Source: Pseudoclavibacter triregionum
GTDB lineage: Bacteria > Actinomycetota > Actinomycetes > Actinomycetales > Microbacteriaceae
Direction of reading: 5' to 3'
DNA: 64,000 nucleotides
Assembly (NCBI GenBank): GCA_910822395.1
Contig: OU365335.1
Span: forward strand, 1,178,001 to 1,242,000
Shown here: in pieces, positions 7,853-15,178 of the stretch
How positions within the stretch are numbered: the first letter of the stretch is position 1
Layout of the letters: each line of letters opens with the position of its first letter
The notes under the pieces: model-generated
The model's input: only the letters and a program-made list of their open reading frames with translations
Databases searched by the model: none
Told to the model about the DNA's origin: nothing
Position numbers and translations under genes: made by a program

Positions 7853-9172
7853 ATGTTCATCGAGCTGCGGAACGTGCCGCGCGACTACGCGTGGGGAGCG
7901 CCGGGCGCCATCACCGGGCTCCTCGGCGTCGATGGCGCGTGCGCGCCGACGGCCGAGGGCCGCCCCGAGGCGGAGCTCTGGCTCGGCGGGCATCCGGGGG
8001 CGCCGGCGCGCGTCCTCACCGAGAACGGTCGCCCGCCCGCGCGGCTCATCCGCCTCGACCAGTGGATCGCCGACCATCCCGAGCGCGCCCTCGGCCGCCA
8101 CGCCGCGGGCCTGCGCGAGGGCTCGGGCCCCGCGCTCCCCTTCCTCGTGAAGGTGCTCGCCGCGGCCGAGCCGCTCTCGCTCCAGACGCATCCCGACCTC
8201 GCCGCCGCGCAGGCCGGCTTCGCGCGCGAGGACGCTGCGGGCATCCCCGTCGACGCGCCGCACCGCAACTACCGCGACCGCCTCCACAAGCCGGAGCTCC
8301 TCCTCGCCCTCAGCGAGCGCTTCTCGGCGCTCGCGGGCTTCCGCCCCATCGCCGACTCGGCCGCCGCCGTCCGCACGCTCGCCGCCGCCCCCTTCTCGCG
8401 GGAGCACGACGAGGACGGCAACCTCGTCGGCCCCGGCTTCGGGCCCAAGCAGGCCTCCCTCCTCGTCGCCTTCGCGGAGGAGATCGAGACGCGGCCGCTC
8501 GCGGGCATCGTCCGCCGCCTCCTCGAGGGCGAGCCCGGGCCCGAGGGCGCGACGGCCGCCGCGCTCGTCGAGGCCGTCGAGGCCGCGGCCCGCGCGCTCG
8601 GGCCGGACGCCTCGCCCGACGCGCGCACGGCCCTCGAGCTCGCGGAGCGCTACCCCGGCGACCCGGGCGTCGCCATCGCGCTCCTCATGCACCGCGTCGA
8701 GCTCCGCGCCGGCGAGGCGATCTTCCTCGTCGCCGGCACGCTCCACGCGTACCTCCGCGGCGTCGGCATCGAGGTCATGGCGGCGAGCGACAACGTGCTC
8801 CGCGGCGGGCTCACCGGCAAGCACATCGACGTGCCGGAGCTGCTCGCGACGCTCGAGGCGCGGCCCGTCCCGGAGCCGCGCGCGCTGCCCCGCGAGCTCG
8901 CGCCGGGCCTCGTCGAGTTCGCGCCCGGCGTCGCCGACTTCCGGGTCCTCGTCGCCGAATCGCAGGATGGCGAGGCCCTCGACGCCGCGATCGCGCTCGA
9001 CGGCCCCGCCGTCGCGCTCGCCCTCGAGGGGGAGTGGGAGCTCGCCGGGGCGGCGTCCTCGACGGCGATCGAGGCCGGCCGCGCCATGCTCGCCACGCCC
9101 GAGGAGCTCGAGCTGCGACTCGCGGGCCGTGGCCGGATCGTGATCGCGACGACCGACGCCGAGGGGCGCTAG
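7853..9172 (+). CDS. manA: Mannose-6-phosphate isomerase, class I
   Basis: This 439-aa cupin metalloenzyme interconverts mannose-6-phosphate and fructose-6-phosphate. Zinc-site motifs are visible: SLQTHPDL (Gln and His, about residues 105-112), HKPELLLAL (Glu, about residue 147) and AGTLHAYLRG (His, about residue 302). The N-terminal NVPRDYAWG is diagnostic of type I enzymes. In mycobacteria manA lies close to manB and whiB2, as here, supplying GDP-mannose for mannolipids and wall glycans. A TACGCT -10 box 8 nt before the ATG suggests a leaderless mRNA. A short insertion at residues 165-190 is compatible with the family. Confidence 0.93.
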   Translation: MFIELRNVPRDYAWGAPGAITGLLGVDGACAPTAEGRPEAELWLGGHPGAPARVLTENGRPPARLIRLDQWIADHPERALGRHAAGLREGSGPALPFLVKVLAAAEPLSLQTHPDLAAAQAGFAREDAAGIPVDAPHRNYRDRLHKPELLLALSERFSALAGFRPIADSAAAVRTLAAAPFSREHDEDGNLVGPGFGPKQASLLVAFAEEIETRPLAGIVRRLLEGEPGPEGATAAALVEAVEAAARALGPDASPDARTALELAERYPGDPGVAIALLMHRVELRAGEAIFLVAGTLHAYLRGVGIEVMAASDNVLRGGLTGKHIDVPELLATLEARPVPEPRALPRELAPGLVEFAPGVADFRVLVAESQDGEALDAAIALDGPAVALALEGEWELAGAASSTAIEAGRAMLATPEELELRLAGRGRIVIATTDAEGR

Positions 9173-9235
9173 GGCGCCTCCGCGGCCTGGCCCGGAATCA
9201 TCCGCGACACGCCGCCGGCGCTTCGGCCGCGCCTC

Positions 9236-9267
9236 CGCGGAAACCCTCGACCTCGGGCTTAGGGTTT
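9236..9267 (+). promoter_or_regulatory. Inverted repeat upstream of the whiB2 promoter, related to one upstream of whiB1
   Basis: CGCGGAAACCCT, 13 bases, then AGGGTTT: the arms AAACCCT/AGGGTTT are perfect inverted copies. The 12-mer CGCGGAAACCCT recurs at 48251-48262 upstream of whiB1, also followed by AGGGT. It ends 12 bp before the -35 box, a usual position for an activator or repressor site. Confidence 0.5.
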
Positions 9268-9279
9268 GCCGTCCCGGGC

Positions 9280-9309
9280 TTGACGCAGTGCGAATTACAC
9301 GGTTGTAAT
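9280..9309 (+). promoter_or_regulatory. whiB2 promoter with a palindrome across the -10 box
   Basis: TTGACG (9280-9285), 18 bp, then TGTAAT (9304-9309) form a good housekeeping-type promoter. The -10 is the right arm of ATTACA-CGGT-TGTAAT (9294-9309), an inverted repeat that could be an operator. The leader would be about 47 nt. Confidence 0.65.
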
Positions 9310-9362
9310 GAAGGCACATCGCGAGGGCATTTCGCTCCGCATGAGCGTCGGGAGAGCGTGAT

Positions 9363-9683
9363 ATGGCTGACCTGGGACTGACCCCCCGAGTTCCAGAAGA
9401 CTGGTTCGTAGACCCTGTGCAGCTGGGCGTGCCCGGAGTCCGCCGCGCCGCGCAGGACGAGGATCACGTCCTCGCCTGGCAGGCCGACGCCCTCTGCGCG
9501 CAGGTCGACCCGGAGGCGTTCTTCCCCGAGAAGGGCGGCTCGACCCGCGACGCGAAGCGCATCTGCTCCTCCTGCGAGGTCCGCGCCGAGTGCCTCGAGT
9601 GGGCCCTCGAGAACGACGAGCGCTTCGGCATCTGGGGCGGCCTCTCCGAGCGCGAGCGCCGCAAGCTCCGCCGCGGCGCCTAG
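9363..9683 (+). CDS. whiB2: WhiB-family iron-sulfur regulator, WhiB2/WhmD-like
   Basis: This 106-aa protein has the four Fe-S cysteines C45, C68, C71 and C77 (C-x2-C-x5-C), the turn GIWGG at residues 89-93 and the basic tail ERRKLRR. WhiB2 (WhmD in mycobacteria, WhiB in Streptomyces) binds a [4Fe-4S] cluster, partners with sigma factors or WhiA, and controls septation and cell-division genes. Assignment to WhiB2 rather than another paralogue rests on the manA-whiB2 neighbourhood and the acidic N-terminal extension before C45. The ATG at 9363 follows GGGAGAGCGTGAT. Confidence 0.9.
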   Translation: MADLGLTPRVPEDWFVDPVQLGVPGVRRAAQDEDHVLAWQADALCAQVDPEAFFPEKGGSTRDAKRICSSCEVRAECLEWALENDERFGIWGGLSERERRKLRRGA

Positions 9684-9765
9684 GGCCGCGGCCCTCCCCG
9701 AGACGGCTCCCTCGCCCATCTTCCCGAGCCCCGCGCGCCTCGGCGACCCGACCGCCGCCCGCGCC

Positions 9766-9771
9766 TAGCAT
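9766..9771 (+). promoter_or_regulatory. -10 box of a leaderless promoter for the large glycosyltransferase gene
   Basis: TAGCAT ends 7 nt before the ATG at 9779 and no ribosome site is present. This decides the start against the longer open frame from 9590, which overlaps whiB2. Confidence 0.5.
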
Positions 9772-9778
9772 CGGCCCG

Positions 9779-12742
9779 ATGCGACCAGCCGTCACCGTCA
9801 TCCTCGTGGCCCGGAACGGGGCCCACGTCCTCGAGCGCACGATCAGCGCCCTCGAGGGCCAGACGCGCGCGCCCGATCGCATCGCGATGGTGAACATCGA
9901 CTCCCGCGACGCGACGCGCGAGATCATGCGCGACGCGGAGCCCGACCTCCTCCTCTCCCTCCCCGAGGACACGAGCTTCGGCGAGGCCGTCCGCGAGGCG
10001 GCCGCCGAGCTCGACGGCATCGACGAGGGCGACGCCGCCCTCCTCGACGACGGATGGCTGTGGCTGCTCGGCGCCGACAACTCGCCCGAGCACGACGCGC
10101 TCGAGGAGCTCCTCGCGACCGTCGAGCGGAACCCCTCCCTCGAGGTGACCGGCCCCAAGCAGGTGCGCCGAGACGACCCGGCCGTCATCGTCGAGTACGG
10201 CCAGTCGATGACCCGCGGCGGCCGCAGCGTCGTCCTCCACCAGGGCGAGCTCGACCAGGGCCAGTTCGAGCGCCTCTCCGACGTCCTCGCCGTGGGCGCC
10301 GGCGGCATGCTCGTGCGCCGCTCGACCTGGCGCGCCCTCGGCGGCTTCGACCCGGGGCTGCCCGTCGTCGACGACGCCCTCGACTTCTGCGAGCGCGTCT
10401 GGCTCTCCGGCGGCCGCGTGCTCCTCACCCCCTCCGCCCGCGTCGAGCGCGACGGCGACCCGGCCACGCTCCTCTCGCCCTCCGGCGAGCGGATGCCCGC
10501 GTCCCAGCGCATCCGCGAGCGCCGCAAGGCCGAGCTCCACCGGCGCCTCAGCTCCTCGAGCGGCCTCGGCTTCCTCCTCCACTGGCTCGGCCTCCTCCCG
10601 AGCGCGATCGCGCGCGGGCTGTCGAGCCTCCTGCGGAAGGTGCCCGGCCGCATCCTCCCCGAGCTCGGGGCCGCGCTCGCCGTCATGTTCGGCCGCACGG
10701 GCGCCGCCGCCTCGCGCCGCCGCTTCGCCGCGACCCGCACCGAGCCGCTCGCCGTCATCGACCGGCTCCGCATCTCCGCGGCCGACGAGCGCCGGCACCG
10801 CGAGCTCCGCGCCGAGCAGCTGCGCGCCCGCGTCCACGGCGCCCGCCGCGAGGTCCGCTTCCTCGAGACCGGCGGCGGCTGGGTCGTGCTCGCGGGGCTG
10901 CTCGCGTCCGCCCTCCTCTTCCTCCCCCTCCTCAATGCCGGCGCGCTCCGCGGCGGCGCGCTCCTGCCGCTCTCCACGATCGGCGAGCTCTGGTCGAACA
11001 CCGGCTACGGCGTGCGCGACGAGGGGCTCGGGGCGCTCGGACCGGCCGATCCCTTCGCGCTCGTGCTCGCCCTGCTCGGCACGCTCACCTTCTGGCAGCC
11101 GAGCCTCTCGATCGTCGCCCTCTGGGTGCTCGCGATGCCGATCGCGGCGCTCGGCGGATGGCTCCTCGCCGCGCGCCTCACCGTGCGGCCCTGGCTGCGC
11201 GCCATCGCGGGCTTCGGCTGGATGCTCGCGCCGCCGCTGCTCGTCGCCCTCGCCGACGGCCGCCTCCCGGCCGTGCTCGTCCACCTCGCGCTGCCCTTCC
11301 TCGTGCTCGCCGGCATCCAGGCCGTCGAGACGTGGCGCGGCGTCGCGACGATGTCGCTGCTCGGCGCGCTCGTCGCGGCCTGCAGCCCCTCGCTCATCCC
11401 GGCGCTCCTCGTGCTCTGGCTCCTCGCGATCGCCCTCGGCGGCCGCACCCGGATGCGCCTGCTCGCCGCGCCCGTGCCGGCGCTCGCGCTCTTCCTCCCG
11501 CTCGTCGTCGCGCAGCTCAACCGGGGACGGCCCCTGGGCCTCCTCGCCGACCCGGGCCTCGCGGCGCCGTACGCGCCCGTCACCGGCCCGGCCGTCCTCC
11601 TCGGCTTCCCCGAGCAGGGCTTCGGCGGATGGTCGGCGTTCCTCGGCGCCGCCGGCAGCGCCTTCGAGGCGCCCGTCGCGCTCGCGATGCTCGCCGCGCC
11701 CGTCGCCCTCTGCGCCCTCCTCGGCCTCGTCGGCCCCCGCTACCGCACGGCCGCGGTGGGGCTCGTCCTCGCCGCGCTCGGCGCCGCCACCGCGATCCTC
11801 GCCGGCGGCATCGCCCCCGCGACGATCGCCTCGACGCCCGTCCTGATCTGGATCGGTGCCGGCCAGTCGCTCATGGCCCTCGGCCTCGGCGGCGCCGCGC
11901 TCGCCGGCCTCGCCGTCGCCCGCCGCGGCGCCATGCCCCTGCTGGCGCTCCTCGCGCTCGTCGGTCTCGCCGGCATGGCCTGGATGCCCGCGACCGCGGC
12001 CTCGAACGGCCGCGCCCTCGTCGCCGAGGGCGCCGAGCGCACCGTCCCCGCGATCGTCGAGGCGCAGGGCAACGTCGAGCCGCTCGTCGGCACGCTCATC
12101 CTCACGCCCATGGGGCCCGACGAGCTCCGCATGGTGCTCGACCGCGGCACGGGCCAGACCCTCGACGCCCAGTCGACGCTCCGGACGACCGCGTCCGAGC
12201 TCTCGCCCGAGCAGCGCCGCCTCGCCGAGGTCGTCGTGAACCTCGTCTCCGACCACGCGACGGCCCCGACGGCCGAGCTCCACGCGCTCGGCGTCAGCTA
12301 CGTGCTCCTCGCGCCGCCGGAGGCCGACGCGACCGGCCTCGCCTCGCGGCTCTCGACGAGCCTCGACGCGAACGGCGCGCTCGCCTCGGCCGGCGGCTCC
12401 GGCTACGGATCGCTCTGGCAGGTCGTCAACGCGACGGTGAAGCCGGCCGACCCGGTCGTGGCCGAGCGCCTCGACCAGGGCGGGCTCGGCACCTGGGCCG
12501 GCCGCGGCATCCTCGCCGCGCAGCTGCTCGTGCTCCTCGCCGCCGTGCTCCTCGCGCTCCCGACGGGGACGCTCGAGGCCGACGCCGCGCTCGCCGAGCG
12601 CCCCGCCCGCCGCCGCTGGGGCTCGCTCGACGGCGAGGGCCTCCCGGCCGCGCGCCCGATCGACTTCGGCGACGTCGCGGGGGAGCGCCTCGACCCCTTC
12701 GCGGCCCAGGCCGACGACGCCGATGAGGTGATGGCGCCGTGA
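9779..12742 (+). CDS. Large GT2 glycosyltransferase fused to a polytopic membrane region
   Basis: This 987-aa protein starts with a GT-A domain (VTVILVARNGAHVLERT, then MLVRRSTWRALGGFD and a VVDDALDFCERV acidic motif; residues 1 to about 290). An amphipathic linker and about twelve membrane segments follow (about residues 365-770), then an extracytoplasmic segment and a last membrane helix near 905-925. Actinobacterial proteins of this shape sit beside whiB2 and the DUF5719 gene and are thought to build an envelope polymer. The donor and product are unknown. The stop overlaps the next start as GTGA, so it is coupled to the DUF5719-like gene. Confidence 0.8.
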   Translation: MRPAVTVILVARNGAHVLERTISALEGQTRAPDRIAMVNIDSRDATREIMRDAEPDLLLSLPEDTSFGEAVREAAAELDGIDEGDAALLDDGWLWLLGADNSPEHDALEELLATVERNPSLEVTGPKQVRRDDPAVIVEYGQSMTRGGRSVVLHQGELDQGQFERLSDVLAVGAGGMLVRRSTWRALGGFDPGLPVVDDALDFCERVWLSGGRVLLTPSARVERDGDPATLLSPSGERMPASQRIRERRKAELHRRLSSSSGLGFLLHWLGLLPSAIARGLSSLLRKVPGRILPELGAALAVMFGRTGAAASRRRFAATRTEPLAVIDRLRISAADERRHRELRAEQLRARVHGARREVRFLETGGGWVVLAGLLASALLFLPLLNAGALRGGALLPLSTIGELWSNTGYGVRDEGLGALGPADPFALVLALLGTLTFWQPSLSIVALWVLAMPIAALGGWLLAARLTVRPWLRAIAGFGWMLAPPLLVALADGRLPAVLVHLALPFLVLAGIQAVETWRGVATMSLLGALVAACSPSLIPALLVLWLLAIALGGRTRMRLLAAPVPALALFLPLVVAQLNRGRPLGLLADPGLAAPYAPVTGPAVLLGFPEQGFGGWSAFLGAAGSAFEAPVALAMLAAPVALCALLGLVGPRYRTAAVGLVLAALGAATAILAGGIAPATIASTPVLIWIGAGQSLMALGLGGAALAGLAVARRGAMPLLALLALVGLAGMAWMPATAASNGRALVAEGAERTVPAIVEAQGNVEPLVGTLILTPMGPDELRMVLDRGTGQTLDAQSTLRTTASELSPEQRRLAEVVVNLVSDHATAPTAELHALGVSYVLLAPPEADATGLASRLSTSLDANGALASAGGSGYGSLWQVVNATVKPADPVVAERLDQGGLGTWAGRGILAAQLLVLLAAVLLALPTGTLEADAALAERPARRRWGSLDGEGLPAARPIDFGDVAGERLDPFAAQADDADEVMAP

Positions 12743-14427
12743 GCCGCGACCGCGACATGAGCCAGGACGGCGAGATGGGCCAGGACAGCGAGATGGGCCA
12801 GGACGGCGAGATGGGCCAGGACGGCGACGTGAGCCAGGACGCTCAGATGGACCGGGACCCCGAGCTCCTCGAGCCCCGCGCCTCCGACGCCGAGCTCGAG
12901 GCGCGCCAGGAGGCGCTCCTCCGCGCCCGCATGGGCGAGCTCGACGAGGCGACGGGCCGCGGCCGCGGCGAGCTCGAGCGGCCCTCCCGCACCCTCCAGG
13001 CCCGGATGCCCGCCGAGGTGCAGGCCACGCGATCCGCCCGCTCGGTCGGCGCGCGCCTGCTCACCGGCGCCATCGGCCTCGCGACGATCGCGGGCCTCGG
13101 CTGGTGGGCCGGCACCGGCTATCTCCCGACCCTCGCCGCGCCCGCGCCCTCCGTCGCGATCGAGCCCGTGCCCGGCACGCAGGAGCGAGTGTGCCCCGGC
13201 CCGCTCGCCGCGATCGGCCAGGCCGGTGCGACGACGACCCCGAGCCTCATCGGCGCGACGAGCCTCCAGGGCGGCGGCGACACCGGGCAGGCGCAGGCCA
13301 TCGGCATCCACGCCATGCCGAGCACGGCGACGGGCCCGCTGCCCGGCCCCGCCCTCTACACCGCCCCCGGCATGGCCGGGAGCGCCCCGAGCCTCCTCTC
13401 CGCCGCCGAGTCGGTGACGACGACGGGCACCGCCGCGGGCTTCTCGGCCGCCGCGTGCCAGACCCCGAGCGCGGAGCAGTGGATCGTCGCCGACGGCGGC
13501 TCCGGCGCGACCGGCTCCGTGCTCTCCATCGCGAACCCGACCGAGCGCACCGCGACCGTCCGCCTCGAGCTCTACACGGAGACGGGCCGCGTCATCCCGG
13601 CCGGCCAGGGCGAGCTCGAGATCCCCGCCCGCACCCAGCACGCCGTGAGCCTCGCGGGCCTCGCGCCCGGCGCGGGCCGCCTCGTCGTGCGCGTCGCGGC
13701 CTCGAGCGGCCTCGTCGCCGCGACGGTCCACGAGTCGGTCGTCGAGGGCACGAGCGGCCGCGGCGCCGAGATCGTCGGCGCGACCGAGGCGCCCTCCTCG
13801 CGGCTCGTCATCCCCGGCGTCCCCGTCGGCGCGGTCGGCACGAGCTCCGACACCGACACCTCGACGGGGGTCGCCCTCGTGCGGCTCCTCTCGACCTCGG
13901 CCGAGCCGGCGACGGCGACGATCCGGGTGCTCGGCGCCGACGGCGCGGAGGTGCACCGCCAGACCGCGACGATCCAGCCCGGCGTCGTCACCGACGTCTC
14001 GCTCGGCGGCATCCAGACGCCCGTCGGCACGATCGAGGTGACCTCGGACTCGCCGCTGCTCGCCTCGGCCCGCGCCGGCGCCTTCGGGGCGAACGGCGCG
14101 CGCGACTTCGCCTGGTACCGCGCGGCGCCGCAGCTGACCGGCCCGCAGATCGCGGCCGTGCCCGCGGGACCGTCGCCGCGCCTCGACGTCGCGAACCCGG
14201 GCGCGGACGCCATCGACCTCACGATCACGCGCGAGGGCGGCATCGTCCAGGCCTCGACGATCGCGCCGGGACAGACGCTCCGCCTCGACGCCACCGAGGG
14301 CGTCTACCGCCTCGAGGCGACCGGGCCGTACGTCGCCGCCGTGAGCTACGCGGGGCCAGGGCAGCTCGCCTCCTTCGCCGTGACGAGCGCGGCGCCCCTC
14401 GCGGAGCCGATCACGGTCGTCCGCTAG
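12739..14427 (+). CDS. DUF5719-like envelope protein with an N-terminal repeat tail
   Basis: This 562-aa protein starts at a GTG overlapping the previous stop. Residues 1-41 are a cytoplasmic tail of six-residue repeats of the form [DE]M[SG]QD[GS]. A membrane anchor follows at about residues 108-130, then an extracytoplasmic part with two to three beta-sandwich-like repeats: VLSIANPTERTATVRLELYT, RLVIPGVPVG, VALVRLLSTS, SPRLDVANPG. This matches the DUF5719 proteins found downstream of the same glycosyltransferase in many actinobacteria; the role is unknown. The first repeat contains a Cys pair (C154 and C240 region). The coupling points to joint work at the cell surface. Confidence 0.78.
   Translation: MSRDRDMSQDGEMGQDSEMGQDGEMGQDGDVSQDAQMDRDPELLEPRASDAELEARQEALLRARMGELDEATGRGRGELERPSRTLQARMPAEVQATRSARSVGARLLTGAIGLATIAGLGWWAGTGYLPTLAAPAPSVAIEPVPGTQERVCPGPLAAIGQAGATTTPSLIGATSLQGGGDTGQAQAIGIHAMPSTATGPLPGPALYTAPGMAGSAPSLLSAAESVTTTGTAAGFSAAACQTPSAEQWIVADGGSGATGSVLSIANPTERTATVRLELYTETGRVIPAGQGELEIPARTQHAVSLAGLAPGAGRLVVRVAASSGLVAATVHESVVEGTSGRGAEIVGATEAPSSRLVIPGVPVGAVGTSSDTDTSTGVALVRLLSTSAEPATATIRVLGADGAEVHRQTATIQPGVVTDVSLGGIQTPVGTIEVTSDSPLLASARAGAFGANGARDFAWYRAAPQLTGPQIAAVPAGPSPRLDVANPGADAIDLTITREGGIVQASTIAPGQTLRLDATEGVYRLEATGPYVAAVSYAGPGQLASFAVTSAAPLAEPITVVR
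12754..12861 (+). repeat. Six 18-bp tandem repeats in the DUF5719-like gene
   Basis: Six consecutive 18-bp units of the form GAGATGGGCCAGGACGGC begin at 12754, 12772, 12790, 12808, 12826 and 12844. Copies 3 and 4 are identical and the outer ones are diverged. Because the unit is a multiple of three, copy changes would lengthen or shorten the tail without breaking the frame. Confidence 0.9.
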
Positions 14428-14463
14428 CGGGGCCTTGCAGGCGCCCGCCGGCCGAGCCGCGCG

Positions 14464-14928
14464 CTAGTCGAAGTCGCCGTAGCGGTCCGGCGCGACGTCC
14501 CACGGGTCGCGGCCGAAGAGGTCGGCGATCGCGTCGAGCACGAGCCGCTCGACGGCCGCGCGCAGGTGCACGGGATCGTCGCAGTGGAAGTCCTCGAGGC
14601 GCTCGACGGGCACCCGGTAGAGGATGATCCGGGAGCCGCCCTCGATGCGCCAGCGGTCGATGCCGTCGCCGAGCACGTTCTCCGGCGGCATCGCGCCGAC
14701 CTCGACGCTCACGCCCTCCATGAGCTCCGGCGCCGTGGCGCGGACGTAGGCGACCGTGTCCTGGACGGCGAGCTCGAAGTCGAGCGCTCGGCCCGAGAGG
14801 CGCGGCAGGTAGGGGCCCGCGAGGCTCGAGCGCAGGCGGCGGCCATGGCGGGCGCGGTGGAGGCCGCGCGCGCGGGGCGGCCAGTCGGCCGGCGGCACGG
14901 CGTCGGCGGAGCGGGATCGGGACGTCAT
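14464..14928 (-). CDS. Zincin-like metallopeptidase family protein with a degenerate active site
   Basis: This 154-aa protein corresponds in position and pattern to Rv3259 of M. tuberculosis and to the minimal zincin family (PF06262-like): a short helix, a three-strand region with RIILYRVPVERL, then a long helix where HExxH is expected. Here that helix reads VERLVLDAIADLFGRDP, so the HExxH residues are absent and it is probably not a peptidase. The start at 14928 is supported by a TACCCT -10 box 7 nt upstream; longer frames from 15024 overlap the divergent gene. The function of the actinobacterial branch is unknown. Confidence 0.75.
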   Translation of the reverse strand: MTSRSRSADAVPPADWPPRARGLHRARHGRRLRSSLAGPYLPRLSGRALDFELAVQDTVAYVRATAPELMEGVSVEVGAMPPENVLGDGIDRWRIEGGSRIILYRVPVERLEDFHCDDPVHLRAAVERLVLDAIADLFGRDPWDVAPDRYGDFD

Positions 14929-14935
14929 CGCCTCC

Positions 14936-14956
14936 AGGGTACGCGGCGCGTATCCT
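14936..14956. promoter_or_regulatory. Divergent back-to-back -10 boxes
   Basis: Read leftward, TACCCT (14936-14941) lies 7 nt before the zincin ATG at 14928. Read rightward, TATCCT (14951-14956) lies 9 nt before the DUF3499 ATG at 14966. Both promoters share a 37-bp intergenic region and must compete for polymerase. Confidence 0.5.
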
Positions 14957-14965
14957 GGCGGCACG

Positions 14966-15178
14966 ATGACGAACCGACCGTGCTGCCGCGTGACGTGCTC
15001 GCGGCCCGCCGTCGCGACGCTCACCTTCGACTACGAGGATCGCCTCGCGGTGGTCGGGCCGCTCGCGATGGTGGCCGACCCGCACGCCTACGACCTCTGC
15101 CGCATCCACGCGGAGCGGCTCACGGCGCCCGACGGGTGGACGATCATGCGTCCGGTACCGTTGGGGCATGACGCCTGA
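14966..15178 (+). CDS. DUF3499 family protein
   Basis: This 70-aa protein has the family pattern seen in Rv3258c: CCRVTCSRPAVATLTF at the N-terminus, YEDRLAVVGPLA in the middle, and DLCRIHAERLTAPDGW near the end. Three N-terminal Cys (C6, C7, C11) plus C45 and H48 could bind zinc, which is my inference. It sits immediately before manB, as in mycobacteria, and its last 11 bp overlap the manB start, so the two are co-translated. The function is unknown. Confidence 0.88.
   Translation: MTNRPCCRVTCSRPAVATLTFDYEDRLAVVGPLAMVADPHAYDLCRIHAERLTAPDGWTIMRPVPLGHDA

Noticed and set aside
9590-9778. A longer N-terminus for the large glycosyltransferase
   Set aside because: It overlaps whiB2, has an Arg/Pro-rich shadow composition, and the TAGCAT box with ATG 9779 gives a clear start.
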